Below are positions 1 through 8,275 of a stretch of 64,000 bases of DNA, one piece after another. Numbering within the stretch: the stretch's first letter is position 1; every line of letters starts with the position of its first letter. Source of the DNA: Vineibacter terrae (GTDB lineage Bacteria > Pseudomonadota > Alphaproteobacteria > Reyranellales > Reyranellaceae); NCBI RefSeq assembly GCF_008039615.1, contig NZ_VDUZ01000027.1, positions 1 to 64,000 of the forward strand, in the 5' to 3' direction. Under the pieces are notes generated by a model that saw nothing but the letters and a program-made list of their open reading frames with translations, was not told the DNA's origin and ran no database searches. Position numbers and translations under genes: made by a program.

Positions 1-33
1 GCTCCAGCGCCGCATCATGAGCGGCGCTGGAGC
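1..33. terminator. Perfect hairpin, probable terminator
   Basis: Two 13-base arms, GCTCCAGCGCCGC and its exact complement, are separated by a 7-base loop. It lies 17 bases beyond the stop codon of the minus-strand hydrolase gene, so it is placed as that gene's terminator. Any T-run would fall before base 1 and cannot be seen. Confidence 0.55.
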
Positions 34-49
34 GCCGCGGCCCGGCCGG

Positions 50-967
50 TCAACCCGCCGCCCTGGGCTGCTCCAGCGGCGGAATGGCGGCATGGCAATG
101 CGCGGCCACGCGGGCGGCGAGGTCGTCGCAGAGCTCGTCCGGCAGATCGTGGCCCATGCCCGGGATCAGGTCGAAGCGCGCGCCCGGGACCAGAGCGGCG
201 ACATCGCGGCCGCAGTCGGGTGGCAGCAGCGGATCCTCGGCGCCGTGGATGACCAGGGTCGGCGCGGTGATCGTCTTGAGCAGGTCGACGCGATCGCCGC
301 TGGCCATGATCGCCAGGTACTGGCGGCCGATGCCTTCGGGGTAGTAGCGCCGATCGACGTTCTTCTCGACGAAGGCCCTCAGGCTGGCATCGCCGGGCGG
401 GTAGGCCGGGCTGCCGATGATGCGGCGCAACGCCATCGCGTGGCGCACGATCTCCGCGCGGTCGCCGCTCTGCGGGCGCGTCAGCAACGCCTTCATCGCC
501 TCGGGCTTGCCGGGCGGCAGGCCGCGACGCGAGCTGGTCGACATCACCACGGTCATCGACGTGACACGGGCGTGGTGCCAGCCTGCGATCAGCTGCACGA
601 TCATGCCGCCCATCGACAGGCCCAGGATATGCGCCTTGGCGACGCCCAGGGCATCGAGCAGGCCGATGCCGTCGCGCGCCATGTCTGTCAGGGTGTAGGG
701 CGCGGTGACCGGCTTGCCGGCGGCGGCGGTGGCGATCGCGCCGGGGAGGTCGGCGGGACCCCACGATCCGAAATCGGTCGACAGCCCCGTGTCGCGGTTG
801 TCGTAGGTCACGACGCGCAGGCCATGGCCGGCCAATGCCGTCACGAAGCGCTCATTCCACAGGGTCAGCTGCGCGCCCAGCCCCATCACCAGCAGGATCG
901 TGGGGTGATCGGGGTTGCCGGTGGTCTCGTAGGCGATATCGATTCCATTGACATGGGCGATGGGCAT
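50..967 (-). CDS. Alpha/beta hydrolase
   Basis: A 305-residue cytosolic alpha/beta-hydrolase-fold protein. The oxyanion region VMGLGAQ and the nucleophile elbow GLSMGGM, with the catalytic Ser in its centre, are clear. An Asp in HGAEDPLLP and a late His in GMGHDLP complete the likely triad. Length and motifs fit the esterase/lipase or haloalkane-dehalogenase-like branch, but the substrate cannot be read from sequence. The start at MPIAHVNGIDI was chosen because homology to the fold begins there; the frame stays open further upstream in this GC-rich DNA. The divergence of the upstream extension from any hydrolase sequence argues against a longer form. A hairpin follows the stop. Confidence 0.85.
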   Translation of the reverse strand: MPIAHVNGIDIAYETTGNPDHPTILLVMGLGAQLTLWNERFVTALAGHGLRVVTYDNRDTGLSTDFGSWGPADLPGAIATAAAGKPVTAPYTLTDMARDGIGLLDALGVAKAHILGLSMGGMIVQLIAGWHHARVTSMTVVMSTSSRRGLPPGKPEAMKALLTRPQSGDRAEIVRHAMALRRIIGSPAYPPGDASLRAFVEKNVDRRYYPEGIGRQYLAIMASGDRVDLLKTITAPTLVIHGAEDPLLPPDCGRDVAALVPGARFDLIPGMGHDLPDELCDDLAARVAAHCHAAIPPLEQPRAAG

Positions 968-1019
968 CAATCTCTCCGCTGCAGAACGGGCCATGCTAGC
1001 GGCGGACGCAGGACCATGT

Positions 1020-1889
1020 CTAATACCGTCCCCAGGCATGGGACCACCACAGAAGCAGCGGCGTGACGCCGGGATTGGGTGCCGGAACGCCGGTGAAGAC
1101 GTCGAAGTCGATGGCCTCGAGCCGCGCAAGATGCCGTTGCGCGAGGGCTGCCGGCAGCAGCGCCGGCAGGGCCGGGCGCGTGATGCCGGCGCGAGCGGCA
1201 CGGGCCTCCGCCAGAAGCTGCCGGGCGCGATCGGCAACGGCCCGCAGCACTGGACGCAGGCCGGCTTCGGGCTTGCCGGCGAAGACAGCCTCGGCACTGA
1301 CGGCCTCGGCTTCCAGCAGGTCGGCCGGCAGCTTCAGGCGCCGGTGGGCGGCCAGGAACGGCGTGGCGCGGATCAGGCCGATCAAGGCCCAGGCGGTCCC
1401 GACCTGGCGTGCGGCCTGCTGCGCCGGCGCGTCCTTGATGCCCAGCAGCTCCAGCTCCAGCACCGACACCTCGCCCGAGGTCGCATCGGCGTAGTCCTCG
1501 AGCGCCGCCATATCGGGCATCGGGTCGTCGTAGAGGTCATGGGTGCGGACATGCAGGAGGCGCTCGAAACGGGCGCGCGACGGCTGCGCCCGGGTGATGG
1601 CGGCGGTCAGCGCCCGCACCACCGGGTGCGGCCGGGCGCTGCCGTCATAGGCGGCGTCGATGGCCTCGCGCCACCACTGCAGGCGGATTTCACCGAGGGT
1701 CGGCTCGCTCACCGTCTCGCGCGTGCGGGCGATCTCGAGGTTGAAGGCCAGCAGGGCCCAGAGGTCGCCGCGCGCGGGCTCGGGAGCGAACAGGCTGCAC
1801 AGGAAACGTTCACGATCGCCCGCGCGGACCTGGTCGCTGCAGGCAAGCCGCGCCTCGGCGAGCGAGTCAGGAGGGGTTTGTAAAGTCAT
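1020..1889 (-). CDS. Squalene/phytoene synthase family protein (NDUFAF6-like)
   Basis: 289 residues of the all-helical isoprenoid synthase superfamily. ARTRETVSEPTLGEIRLQWW near residues 53-72 and the HDLYDDPMPD segment near residue 115 match the short bacterial and mitochondrial squalene/phytoene-synthase-like group. In mitochondria the orthologous group (NDUFAF6) helps assemble respiratory complex I. The canonical double DxxxD metal-binding motifs of true synthases are weak here, which fits a non-catalytic or assembly role rather than carotenoid or hopanoid synthesis. No other isoprenoid gene lies nearby. The gene stands alone, divergent from the PuuD-like gene at 2041. No strong ribosome binding site is seen at the start. 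Function by family only. Confidence 0.75.
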   Translation of the reverse strand: MTLQTPPDSLAEARLACSDQVRAGDRERFLCSLFAPEPARGDLWALLAFNLEIARTRETVSEPTLGEIRLQWWREAIDAAYDGSARPHPVVRALTAAITRAQPSRARFERLLHVRTHDLYDDPMPDMAALEDYADATSGEVSVLELELLGIKDAPAQQAARQVGTAWALIGLIRATPFLAAHRRLKLPADLLEAEAVSAEAVFAGKPEAGLRPVLRAVADRARQLLAEARAARAGITRPALPALLPAALAQRHLARLEAIDFDVFTGVPAPNPGVTPLLLWWSHAWGRY

Positions 1890-2040
1890 ATTGTGCCGTC
1901 TTCACTGCCGCCCGGGATTCTATGAGCACTGACCGATAGATCGTTGATCAGGAACGCAATTTCCCGTGCAAGGCTATTCAGGGCGATGCGGGTGTGGTAG
2001 TTTGTCGCGGCCTGATGGCATAACAAAAGGGGGAAATCCC

Positions 2041-2634
2041 ATGGCTGCGTTCTTCCAGTCTCTCCAGCGCACGATCATTGCCGGCATCGTGCTGCTGATC
2101 GTGATCGTGATCATCGTCGGTATCCTCTCCGGCCAGATGATCAAGCCCGATCATGCCTGGTTCGCGTTCTTCATGCGCTGGCTGCACGTGCTGAGCGGCG
2201 TGATGTGGGTCGGCCTGCTCTGGTACTTCAACTTCGTGCAGACCCCGTCAATGCCCAAGATTCCTGACGACCAGAAGCCGGCGGTCACCAAGGTGATCGC
2301 GCCGGCGACGCTGTTCTGGTTCCGTTGGGGCGCCGCGGCCACGGTGCTCACCGGCCTGCTGCTGGCGGCGATGAACGGCTACATCGTGCAGGCGCTCACG
2401 TTCCAGAAGGGCGCGCATGTCATCGGCATCGGCATGTGGCTGGCCCTGATCATGGCCTTCAACGTCTGGTTCATCATCTGGCCGAACCAGCAGAAGGCGC
2501 TGGGCCTGGTCGATGTGCCGGCTGACCAGAAGGCGCCGGCAGCGCGGCTTGCCGGCATGACGTCGCGCATCAACACCATGCTGTCGATCCCCATGCTGTT
2601 CTGCATGGTGGCGCAGCAGAACGGTGGTCTGTAA
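2041..2634 (+). CDS. PuuD-like (urate hydroxylase N-terminal domain) membrane protein
   Basis: A 197-residue inner-membrane protein with about four to five hydrophobic segments: residues 12-30, 38-58, 85-110, 120-145 and 175-192. The motif WLHVLSGVMWVGLLWYFNF, with a conserved His and Trp, is typical of the membrane domain at the N-terminus of the urate hydroxylase PuuD. The cytochrome-c part found in full PuuD is absent, so this is the stand-alone form common in alphaproteobacteria, whose role is not established. The ATG at 2041 follows GGGGGAAATCCC, a usable ribosome binding site; the hydrophobic N-terminus starts there. No purine-degradation genes are adjacent, so urate oxidation should not be assumed. 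Confidence 0.7.
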   Translation: MAAFFQSLQRTIIAGIVLLIVIVIIVGILSGQMIKPDHAWFAFFMRWLHVLSGVMWVGLLWYFNFVQTPSMPKIPDDQKPAVTKVIAPATLFWFRWGAAATVLTGLLLAAMNGYIVQALTFQKGAHVIGIGMWLALIMAFNVWFIIWPNQQKALGLVDVPADQKAPAARLAGMTSRINTMLSIPMLFCMVAQQNGGL

Positions 2635-2855
2635 GGTAGCCGCCACAGCTGGAAGCGAGACGCTGCGGAGGCTTCGTTTCATTGGTCATGCGCGTTTTGC
2701 CGCATCTGCGGCATTCGCATTGCAGGCCTTCCGCATCGTCGGTTTCCTGTTGCCCCCATGCAGCCTCATGGGGAATGGGGCGTTGGTGCCGTGGGATCGA
2801 CGCTTCCACGCATTCAGCGATGACGGACACCCATTCAGCGATAACGGAGTTCAAG

Positions 2856-3452
2856 ATGCCATTCGAGTTGCCGCCCCTGCCATACGCCCAGGATGCCCTT
2901 GCGCCGCATATCTCGGCCGAGACGCTCGAGTTCCACCACGGGAAGCACCACAAGACCTATGTCGACAACCTGAACCGCCTGGTTGCCGACACGCCGATGG
3001 CCTCGATGTCGCTCGAGGACGTCATCATGGCGGCATCGAAGGATGCGGCCAAGGCCGGCATCTTCAACAACGCCGCGCAGGTCTGGAACCACACCTTCTA
3101 TTGGAACGGGATGAAGCCCGGCGGCGGCGGCAAGCCCACCGGCGCGGTCTCGCGCAAGATCGCCAGCGACCTCGGCGGCTACGACAAGTTCCTCGCCGCC
3201 TTCAAGGATGCGGCCACCACCCAGTTCGGCTCCGGCTGGGCCTGGCTGGTGCTCGACAACGGCAAGCTCTCCGTCATCAAGACCGGCAACGCCGACCTGC
3301 CCCTGGCGCGCGGCCTGAAGGCGCTGCTGACGATCGATGTGTGGGAGCACGCCTATTACATCGACTATCGCAATGCCCGGCCCAAGTACATCGAGACCTT
3401 CATGGAGCATCTCGTGAACTGGGATTTCGTGAACGCCAATCTCGAGGGCTGA
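2856..3452 (+). CDS. sodB: Superoxide dismutase, Fe type
   Basis: 198 residues, the usual length of bacterial Fe/Mn superoxide dismutase, which converts superoxide to hydrogen peroxide and oxygen. Metal ligands are visible: His27 (EFHHGKHH), His79 (QVWNHTFYW), Asp161 and His165 (DVWEHAYY). Gln75 in AAQVWNH is the position that favours iron over manganese in this family, and the FGSGWAWLV segment also fits. There is no signal peptide, so the enzyme is cytosolic. The ATG at 2856 opens the conserved MPFELPPLPY sequence. An acyl-thioesterase gene follows 158 bases downstream. The 221-base gap before the gene holds no clear open frame and probably the promoter. Confidence 0.95.
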   Translation: MPFELPPLPYAQDALAPHISAETLEFHHGKHHKTYVDNLNRLVADTPMASMSLEDVIMAASKDAAKAGIFNNAAQVWNHTFYWNGMKPGGGGKPTGAVSRKIASDLGGYDKFLAAFKDAATTQFGSGWAWLVLDNGKLSVIKTGNADLPLARGLKALLTIDVWEHAYYIDYRNARPKYIETFMEHLVNWDFVNANLEG

Positions 3453-3610
3453 GCAGCCTCTCTCTGCAGGCGACGGGAGACGGGGCCGCCACGGCCCCGT
3501 TTCTGATTCTGGACTCCGGCGCGTCCACAGAAATGACGTCTGACGTAATTGCCGGCAGCGCTGCCGACCGCTACCGAGGAACGGCAGCAAGCAGACGTGG
3601 AGGGAATGAG

Positions 3611-4027
3611 ATGACCGACAATGCCGCCGACTCGATCAACGAGCGCATGCAGGGCCTGCTCGGCACGCTGCTCGGCCTGAAGGTGGTCGAGGCGCGCAAG
3701 GACAAGGTCGTGGCCGAGTTCGACTGGCGCCCCGACCTGTGCACGGTCGGCGGCACGCTGCATGGCGGCGCGCTGATGGCGGTCGCCGACCAGGTCGGCG
3801 CCACTGCGGCGTTCCTGAACCTGCCGGCCGGCGCCGGCACCACCACGCTCGAGTCGAAGACCAATTTCTTCGCCGGCTGCAAGGCCGGCAAGGTGCGGGC
3901 CGAGGCGACGCCGCTGCATGTCGGCGGCCGCACCAGCGTCTGGCAGACGCGTCTCTATGACGAGGCCGGCAAGCTGCTCAGCCAGACACTGCAGACCCAG
4001 CTGGTGCTGCTCCCGAAACAGGGATGA
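3611..4027 (+). CDS. PaaI-family hotdog thioesterase
   Basis: 138 residues, the length of a single hotdog domain. GTLHGGALMAVADQVG near residues 49-64 is the helix-start motif of PaaI/YiiD-type acyl-CoA thioesterases, with HGG binding the substrate pocket. ESKTNFFAG and a final QTLQTQLVLL strand complete the fold. These enzymes hydrolyse aryl- or acyl-CoA thioesters in the cytosol, often relieving dead-end CoA adducts. GGAGGG seven bases before the ATG decides the start. The preceding gene is sodB, but the 158-base gap leaves cotranscription uncertain. A strong hairpin follows at 4047. Confidence 0.85.
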   Translation: MTDNAADSINERMQGLLGTLLGLKVVEARKDKVVAEFDWRPDLCTVGGTLHGGALMAVADQVGATAAFLNLPAGAGTTTLESKTNFFAGCKAGKVRAEATPLHVGGRTSVWQTRLYDEAGKLLSQTLQTQLVLLPKQG

Positions 4028-4046
4028 CGCACGGGGCTCGACCCGG

Positions 4047-4084
4047 GCGCAGCGCCGGATGCGCGGATCCGACCGGCGCTGCGC
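4047..4084. terminator. Bidirectional hairpin terminator candidate
   Basis: Perfect 12-base arms (GCGCAGCGCCGG and complement) around a 14-base loop. It sits between the convergent thioesterase and alcohol dehydrogenase genes, where a shared terminator is expected. There is no T-run, so release would rely on Rho or on the hairpin alone. Confidence 0.5.
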
Positions 4085-4102
4085 GCGGGGGCGGACCGCC
4101 TC

Positions 4103-5155
4103 CTACGGCACGAGCACCGCGCGGCCCATGATCACGCCCTTGCGCAGGTCCTGAAGGGCGGCGTCGGCATCATCGAGCTTGCGCGTGGTGAGCGGAACGG
4201 GGGTGACCTTGCCGGCGCGCACCAGCGCCATCATCTCGGCCATCTCCGCCGGACTGCCGGTCACGGAGCCGATGAACTGGGCGCCGGTGAAGGCGAACAT
4301 CGGCAGCGGTGTCGAGAAGGTGCCGCCGAACAGGCCGACGATGATCAACCGTCCGCCGCGCGCCAGCACGCGCTGGCCGAACTGCGCCGTCGACTCGGCG
4401 CCCACGAAGTCGAGGGCGGCGCCGACGCCGGTCCCGCCGGTCAGCTCCATGACCTGCTTGCGGGCATTGGCATCGCGCGGATCGATCGCGGCGCAGGCGC
4501 CCTGCTGCAGGGCGAGCTCGCGCTTCCTGGGGTCGATGTCGGCGACGATGGGATCGCGGCCCAGCACGACGCGGGCGAACTGCACGCCCATCAGGCCGAC
4601 GCCACCGGCGCCGATCACCAGCACCGGCTTGCCGCCGTCATTGCCCTGCGCCTTCTTCACCGCGCCGAAGGCGGTGATGCCCGAGCAGGCGTAGAGGCAG
4701 GCAAGCTCGGTCGGCACGCCGGTGTAGTCGAACAGGTACTTGGCATGCGGCACCAGCACATGGTCGGCATAGCCGCCATCGGCGTTGACACCCAGCGCCC
4801 GCGGCGACGGGCAGAGATGCTCGATGCCGCTGTTGCAGTACCAGCAGGAGCCGCAGCCGATCCAGGGATAGACGACCGCCTTCTGGCCGACCGTGGCGCC
4901 TTTGGCGTCAGGACCCAGCGCCACCACCTCGCCCACGATTTCGTGGCCCATCGTGCGCGGCGGGTTCATCGTCTTCTGGGTGGAGTATTTGTTGCCGCCC
5001 CCCATGTCGAAGTAGCCTTCCCACAGGTGCACGTCGCTGTGGCAGACGCCGGCTGCGGTGATGCGCACGAGGACCTGCGTGCCGGTCGGGGTTGGCGTCG
5101 GCTCCTCGATCCGCTGCAGCGGCTGACCGAACTCGACGACCTTGTAGCTCTTCAT
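4103..5155 (-). CDS. Zinc-dependent alcohol dehydrogenase (MDR family)
   Basis: 350 residues of the medium-chain dehydrogenase/reductase family. The catalytic zinc site is readable as GVCHSDVHL (Cys, His) and GHEIVGEV; the structural zinc lobe has the four-cysteine set GCGSCWYCNSGIEHLC. The Rossmann motif VIGAGGVGLMG binds NAD(P), and the Asp in VADIDPRK at the end of the second strand favours NAD. The enzyme oxidises a primary or secondary alcohol or reduces the matching aldehyde; substrate unknown. GAGGAGG upstream of the ATG at 5155 fixes the start over a longer open frame. The gene is convergent with the thioesterase and has its own promoter region. Confidence 0.88.
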   Translation of the reverse strand: MKSYKVVEFGQPLQRIEEPTPTPTGTQVLVRITAAGVCHSDVHLWEGYFDMGGGNKYSTQKTMNPPRTMGHEIVGEVVALGPDAKGATVGQKAVVYPWIGCGSCWYCNSGIEHLCPSPRALGVNADGGYADHVLVPHAKYLFDYTGVPTELACLYACSGITAFGAVKKAQGNDGGKPVLVIGAGGVGLMGVQFARVVLGRDPIVADIDPRKRELALQQGACAAIDPRDANARKQVMELTGGTGVGAALDFVGAESTAQFGQRVLARGGRLIIVGLFGGTFSTPLPMFAFTGAQFIGSVTGSPAEMAEMMALVRAGKVTPVPLTTRKLDDADAALQDLRKGVIMGRAVLVP

Positions 5156-5293
5156 GGACGTGCCTCCTCGCAACGCGCGTTCGATTGCCGCGAAGTGTAG
5201 GAGATGCACGGCGCCGCGCGCCACCCTGTTGTTTCGCTCGCATCGCGGCGCGAACGGTGTGGCCGGCGCGGAAAGACACGGAAAAGCAAGCGA

Positions 5294-5318
5294 GGGCGTC
5301 GCGATGATCGCGACGCCC
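5294..5318. repeat. Perfect short hairpin in a gene-free stretch
   Basis: 10-base arms GGGCGTCGCG around the loop ATGAT. It lies in the 309-base stretch 5156-5464 between the dehydrogenase start and the Hsp20 stop. Apart from this hairpin and the terminator at 5391, I see only the dehydrogenase leader there and no credible gene. Confidence 0.5.
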
Positions 5319-5390
5319 CCTGGGGCGGCCCGAGCGGTGGGGGAGGGGACCCGGGCTGCCCTGTGAAAGGCCGGGCCCGGCGTCATGCGC

Positions 5391-5418
5391 GCCCTGCCTG
5401 CAACGGCGCAGGCAGGGC
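5391..5418 (-). terminator. Hairpin terminator candidate of the Hsp20 gene
   Basis: 11-base arms GCCCTGCCTGC and complement with loop AACGGC, 47 bases beyond the Hsp20 stop codon on the minus strand. No T-run follows. Confidence 0.5.
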
Positions 5419-5464
5419 CTCGATGCGGTGGCTGATCTGGCCTGACGCCGGCCGGCTGTCGCGG

Positions 5465-5920
5465 CTACTCGGCCGCCTGGAGCTGCGGCCGGCTGGCCGC
5501 GGCGCTGGCGATGGGCACGACGCGCGGCTTCTTCTCCTCCGGCACCTCGCGCACGAGGTCGACATGGAGCAGGCCGTTCTCCAGCGACGCGCCGCTCACG
5601 CGGACATGGTCGGCAAGCTCGAAACGGCGCTCGAAGGCGCGGGTGGCGATGCCGCGATGCAGGTAGCTGCCATTGACTTCACGCTCGGCGATCTTGCCGA
5701 CGATGCGCAAGGCGTTCTCCTGCTGGACGATCTCGATGTCCTTGTCCGTGAAGCCGGCCACGGCCAGCGTGATGCGGTAGCCGCTCTCGCCTGACTTCTC
5801 GATGTTGTAGGGCGGATAGCCGTTGCCGCCGCTCTCGTTGGACACGGTGTCCAGGAGCTGGAAGACCCGGTCAAAGCCGACGGTCGAACGGAACAACGGC
5901 GAAAAATCGAACGTACGCAT
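5465..5920 (-). CDS. Small heat shock protein, Hsp20 family
   Basis: 151 residues with a central alpha-crystallin domain (about residues 30-130): PPYNIEKSGESGYRITLAVAG opens it and the conserved A-x-x-x-n-G-L motif is present as GASLENGLLHVDL. The C-terminal I/V-x-I-type anchor is VVPI. It is an IbpA-type holdase that binds unfolding proteins until DnaK/ClpB refold them. AGGAGGG lies 7 bases before the ATG at 5920, so the shorter start is preferred over the ATG at 5947. The SD partly pairs with an upstream ACACC (see findings), which could make translation temperature-dependent, but no full ROSE element is recognisable. Confidence 0.92.
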   Translation of the reverse strand: MRTFDFSPLFRSTVGFDRVFQLLDTVSNESGGNGYPPYNIEKSGESGYRITLAVAGFTDKDIEIVQQENALRIVGKIAEREVNGSYLHRGIATRAFERRFELADHVRVSGASLENGLLHVDLVREVPEEKKPRVVPIASAAASRPQLQAAE

Positions 5921-6084
5921 AGTGACACCCTCCTGTGAGCGATGCATCTGGTGTAGCCCCTTGTGGCGGGCCGATCGTCGCCGCCCCGGATGGGCATCGG
6001 CGACAACTCTGAGATGGGATCACTTCCGGAGGGTTCAAGGGGGCCCTACCTCTCCAGCCTGCGGGTTGCGGTTTCGTACATTTT

Positions 6085-6177
6085 CACTGTCATCCCGAGC
6101 GCAGCGAGGGATCTCCTGCGAAAGACGCGCGGTACGCCATTCGCAGGAGATCCCTCGCTGCGCTCGGGATGACAGTG
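6085..6177. repeat. Palindromic intergenic repeat, family A, copy 1
   Basis: Two perfectly complementary 38-base arms (6085-6122 and 6140-6177) flank a 17-base loop. The arm core is TCATCCCGAGCGCAGCGAGG. A second copy with the same arms and a different loop lies at 40917-41005. Both sit between genes next to a stop codon. Such elements are typical REP/BIME-like repeats that fold in RNA and may act in transcript ending. Confidence 0.9.
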
Positions 6178-6214
6178 CCTGTGTGTGAACTCCGTAGCGC
6201 AGGCGGGAGAGGGA

Positions 6215-7087
6215 TCAGCCGGGGAAGAAGCGGGCGATGGTCCAGTCGAAGGCTGGCCTGAAGCCCAGCGCCGTGTAGACCCGCTGGGCCATGGCGTCCT
6301 CCTTCGAGACGGCCAGGCAGGCTTGCCTGGCGCCGTCGCCGGCTGCGTCGCGCAGCAGGCCGGCAACGACGCATTGCGCGTATTTGCGGCCGCGCAGCTC
6401 GGGCGGTGTGTAGACGGCGCCGATGTTGACCGTGTCGTCGAGGCTGCCGGTGATGGCGCCATAGGACACCGGCTTGTCGTCGACCGTGGCGACGCCGCCG
6501 CGGCGCGCGTCATGGATGGAACGGATCCATTGCCGGGCCTTGAGGTCTGATTCGGCCGACCGTGGATCGCCGAACACCTCCTCGTTGAAGGCGGCATGCC
6601 ACTCGCTCACCAGGCCCAGCTCCTCGCCCATCGGCGGCCGGACGGCGACCGCGCCCGAATCGAGCGGTTGCGGCACGCCAAGCTGCGCCAGGGCCAGGGT
6701 CATGACACTGGAATCGTGCCGGCCCTTGAGCGAGCGGTCGCGAACCAGGCCGTGCAGCAGCGCCCGCTCGACCTGGGCCGTGGGACCGCTCATCTCGATG
6801 AGCTCGCGCGGCGCGGCGGCCGCCAGCATGTCGAGGATCTCGTCGATATGAGCCGGCGTCTGCAGCATGCAGACACCGTTCCAGAACAGCGCCGCGATCG
6901 ATGTGATCGTGCCGTCGTCGCGGATGGTGCCCACCCAGGTCCCGTCATGGCGCTTGCCGTCATCCTCCATGCGGCCATGGGCAAGGTTGGCGCGCAGGAA
7001 GAGGTGCGTGTCGGGGCGGCTGTCGAGAAACGCCGCCAGCGCCCCGCGATGGTCCTCGCGCAGCACGCGCACGGTCACTTCGGCCAT
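6215..7087 (-). CDS. GNAT family N-acetyltransferase
   Basis: 290 residues, long for GNAT: a diverged N-terminal half (residues 1-140) and a standard C-terminal GNAT domain (about 145-285). In the latter, VYTPPELRGRKYAQCVVAGLL is the acetyl-CoA pyrophosphate-binding motif (Q/R-x-x-G-x-G/A analogue RGRKYA) and VYTALGFRPAFDW the C-terminal motif B. The architecture matches the FR47-like/Rv-type acetyltransferases that act on small amines or protein N-termini; acceptor unknown. GAGGGAGATCAT before the ATG at 7087 supports this start. The family A palindrome lies just after the stop. Confidence 0.82.
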   Translation of the reverse strand: MAEVTVRVLREDHRGALAAFLDSRPDTHLFLRANLAHGRMEDDGKRHDGTWVGTIRDDGTITSIAALFWNGVCMLQTPAHIDEILDMLAAAAPRELIEMSGPTAQVERALLHGLVRDRSLKGRHDSSVMTLALAQLGVPQPLDSGAVAVRPPMGEELGLVSEWHAAFNEEVFGDPRSAESDLKARQWIRSIHDARRGGVATVDDKPVSYGAITGSLDDTVNIGAVYTPPELRGRKYAQCVVAGLLRDAAGDGARQACLAVSKEDAMAQRVYTALGFRPAFDWTIARFFPG

Positions 7088-7207
7088 ATGATCTCCCTCC
7101 GCCAGCCCGCGCGGATTGACGCGTGAATCGGCGATGGACGCAAGGCCGTATTTGCGTGCCTTCGGGCCGCGCGCATCACGACGCGCAGGCGCGGTCCTGG
7201 CAGGCCG

Positions 7208-7642
7208 CTATGCGGCGTTCCTCATGGCCACCGGCGGATCGGCGTCGGTCGGCGTCATGATATCGGCCTGTCCTGCTTCGGAAGGGCCGCCCATCACCTT
7301 GTGGGTCGCGTTCAGGAGCAGGTCCGCGACAATGGCGACGTGCGTCTGCGCGTCGAGCGCGTCGCGGGTCAGCCGCTCGATGCTGCCATTCGCCCAGCCG
7401 GCATATTCCTGCATCGCATCGGCCGGCGAGGCGCTCGCCCACATGCGGCTGGCGGTCTTCAGCGCGGCGTGGGTGCCCTCATGGCGGCGCAGGAACCAGG
7501 CGCGGCTGATGCCTTCCATGTGATCCAGTAGTCGATCCTGGAACTCCCAGAAGGCTTCGCTTTGCGTTCGGAGCTGGCCGCGTAGCTGCTCGGCCTGGCG
7601 ATCGAGCGGCGTACCGGCTGGACTGATCGTGCTGTCTGCCAT
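7208..7642 (-). CDS. Phasin-like helical protein
   Basis: 144 residues, almost entirely amphipathic helix from residue 15 to 125, with no signal peptide or membrane segment. The pattern AEQLRGQLRTQSEAFWEFQDRL followed by GWANGSIERLTRDALDAQTHVAIVADLL resembles phasin-family proteins that coat polyhydroxyalkanoate granules. No PHA synthase is nearby, so the granule role is only suggested. GGGAGGACACC just before the ATG at 7642 selects this start over a frame opening 60 bases earlier. Confidence 0.55.
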   Translation of the reverse strand: MADSTISPAGTPLDRQAEQLRGQLRTQSEAFWEFQDRLLDHMEGISRAWFLRRHEGTHAALKTASRMWASASPADAMQEYAGWANGSIERLTRDALDAQTHVAIVADLLLNATHKVMGGPSEAGQADIMTPTDADPPVAMRNAA

Positions 7643-7765
7643 GGTGTCCTCCCGTTGGCTTGTTGCCTGGAACCACACATGCCCATTAAAGCGCATTTGC
7701 ACGACAGGTCTTTGACATGGCGCAAGCTCCGCGCCGCGACAAGCCCCACGCCAGAAGCGGCGCGG

Positions 7766-8275
7766 CTAGGGACGCTGCCAGTGCAAATGCTTGCGCATCT
7801 TGATCCAGGTCGGCTCAGCATAGCCGTCATGGGCGTGGCGCGACACCTCGGCAAAGCCGTGGCGCGCGAAGAGGCGCTGGTTCTCCGGCAGGGCGAGCCG
7901 CACGCCCAGGACGATACCGGCACATTCCCGGCGCCGGGCCTCATCCTCGACGAAGCGGATCAGCGCGCCGGCCACGCCGTGCCGGCGCTGGTCAAGCGGC
8001 ACGGACAGGCGGCCGAAATAGAGGTCGTGGTCTTCCGGCCTGAACAGGACGGCGCCCACGATCACGGCCGGGGCGCCGAGCCGTGCCGCGACGGCGCCAC
8101 CGGCCGGCGATGCAAGCTGCGGCGCGATCGACTGCGCCGTCTCGGCCAGCGCGCTGGGCGGCGGCGCCAGCTTGCCATGGTACTCGGCGAAAGCCGTATT
8201 GATCATGGCGGCGACGCGTGCTGCGTCGGCTTCGGTCGCACGGCGCACCACGAGCGTGCTGCTGGTGTCAGCCAC
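7766..8275 (-). CDS. GNAT family N-acetyltransferase
   Basis: 169 residues, one GNAT domain. The acetyl-CoA loop is LDQRRHGVAGALIRFVEDEA (R-x-x-G-x-A) and the final motif NQRLFARHGFAEVSR. I chose the GTG at 8275: GGAGG stands 5 bases upstream, and the GTGGCTGA overlap with the stop of the preceding gene indicates translational coupling. An ATG 18 bases earlier (8293) is possible but has no ribosome binding site. It is cotranscribed with the phosphodiesterase-like gene. Acceptor substrate unknown. Confidence 0.82.
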   Translation of the reverse strand: MADTSSTLVVRRATEADAARVAAMINTAFAEYHGKLAPPPSALAETAQSIAPQLASPAGGAVAARLGAPAVIVGAVLFRPEDHDLYFGRLSVPLDQRRHGVAGALIRFVEDEARRRECAGIVLGVRLALPENQRLFARHGFAEVSRHAHDGYAEPTWIKMRKHLHWQRP

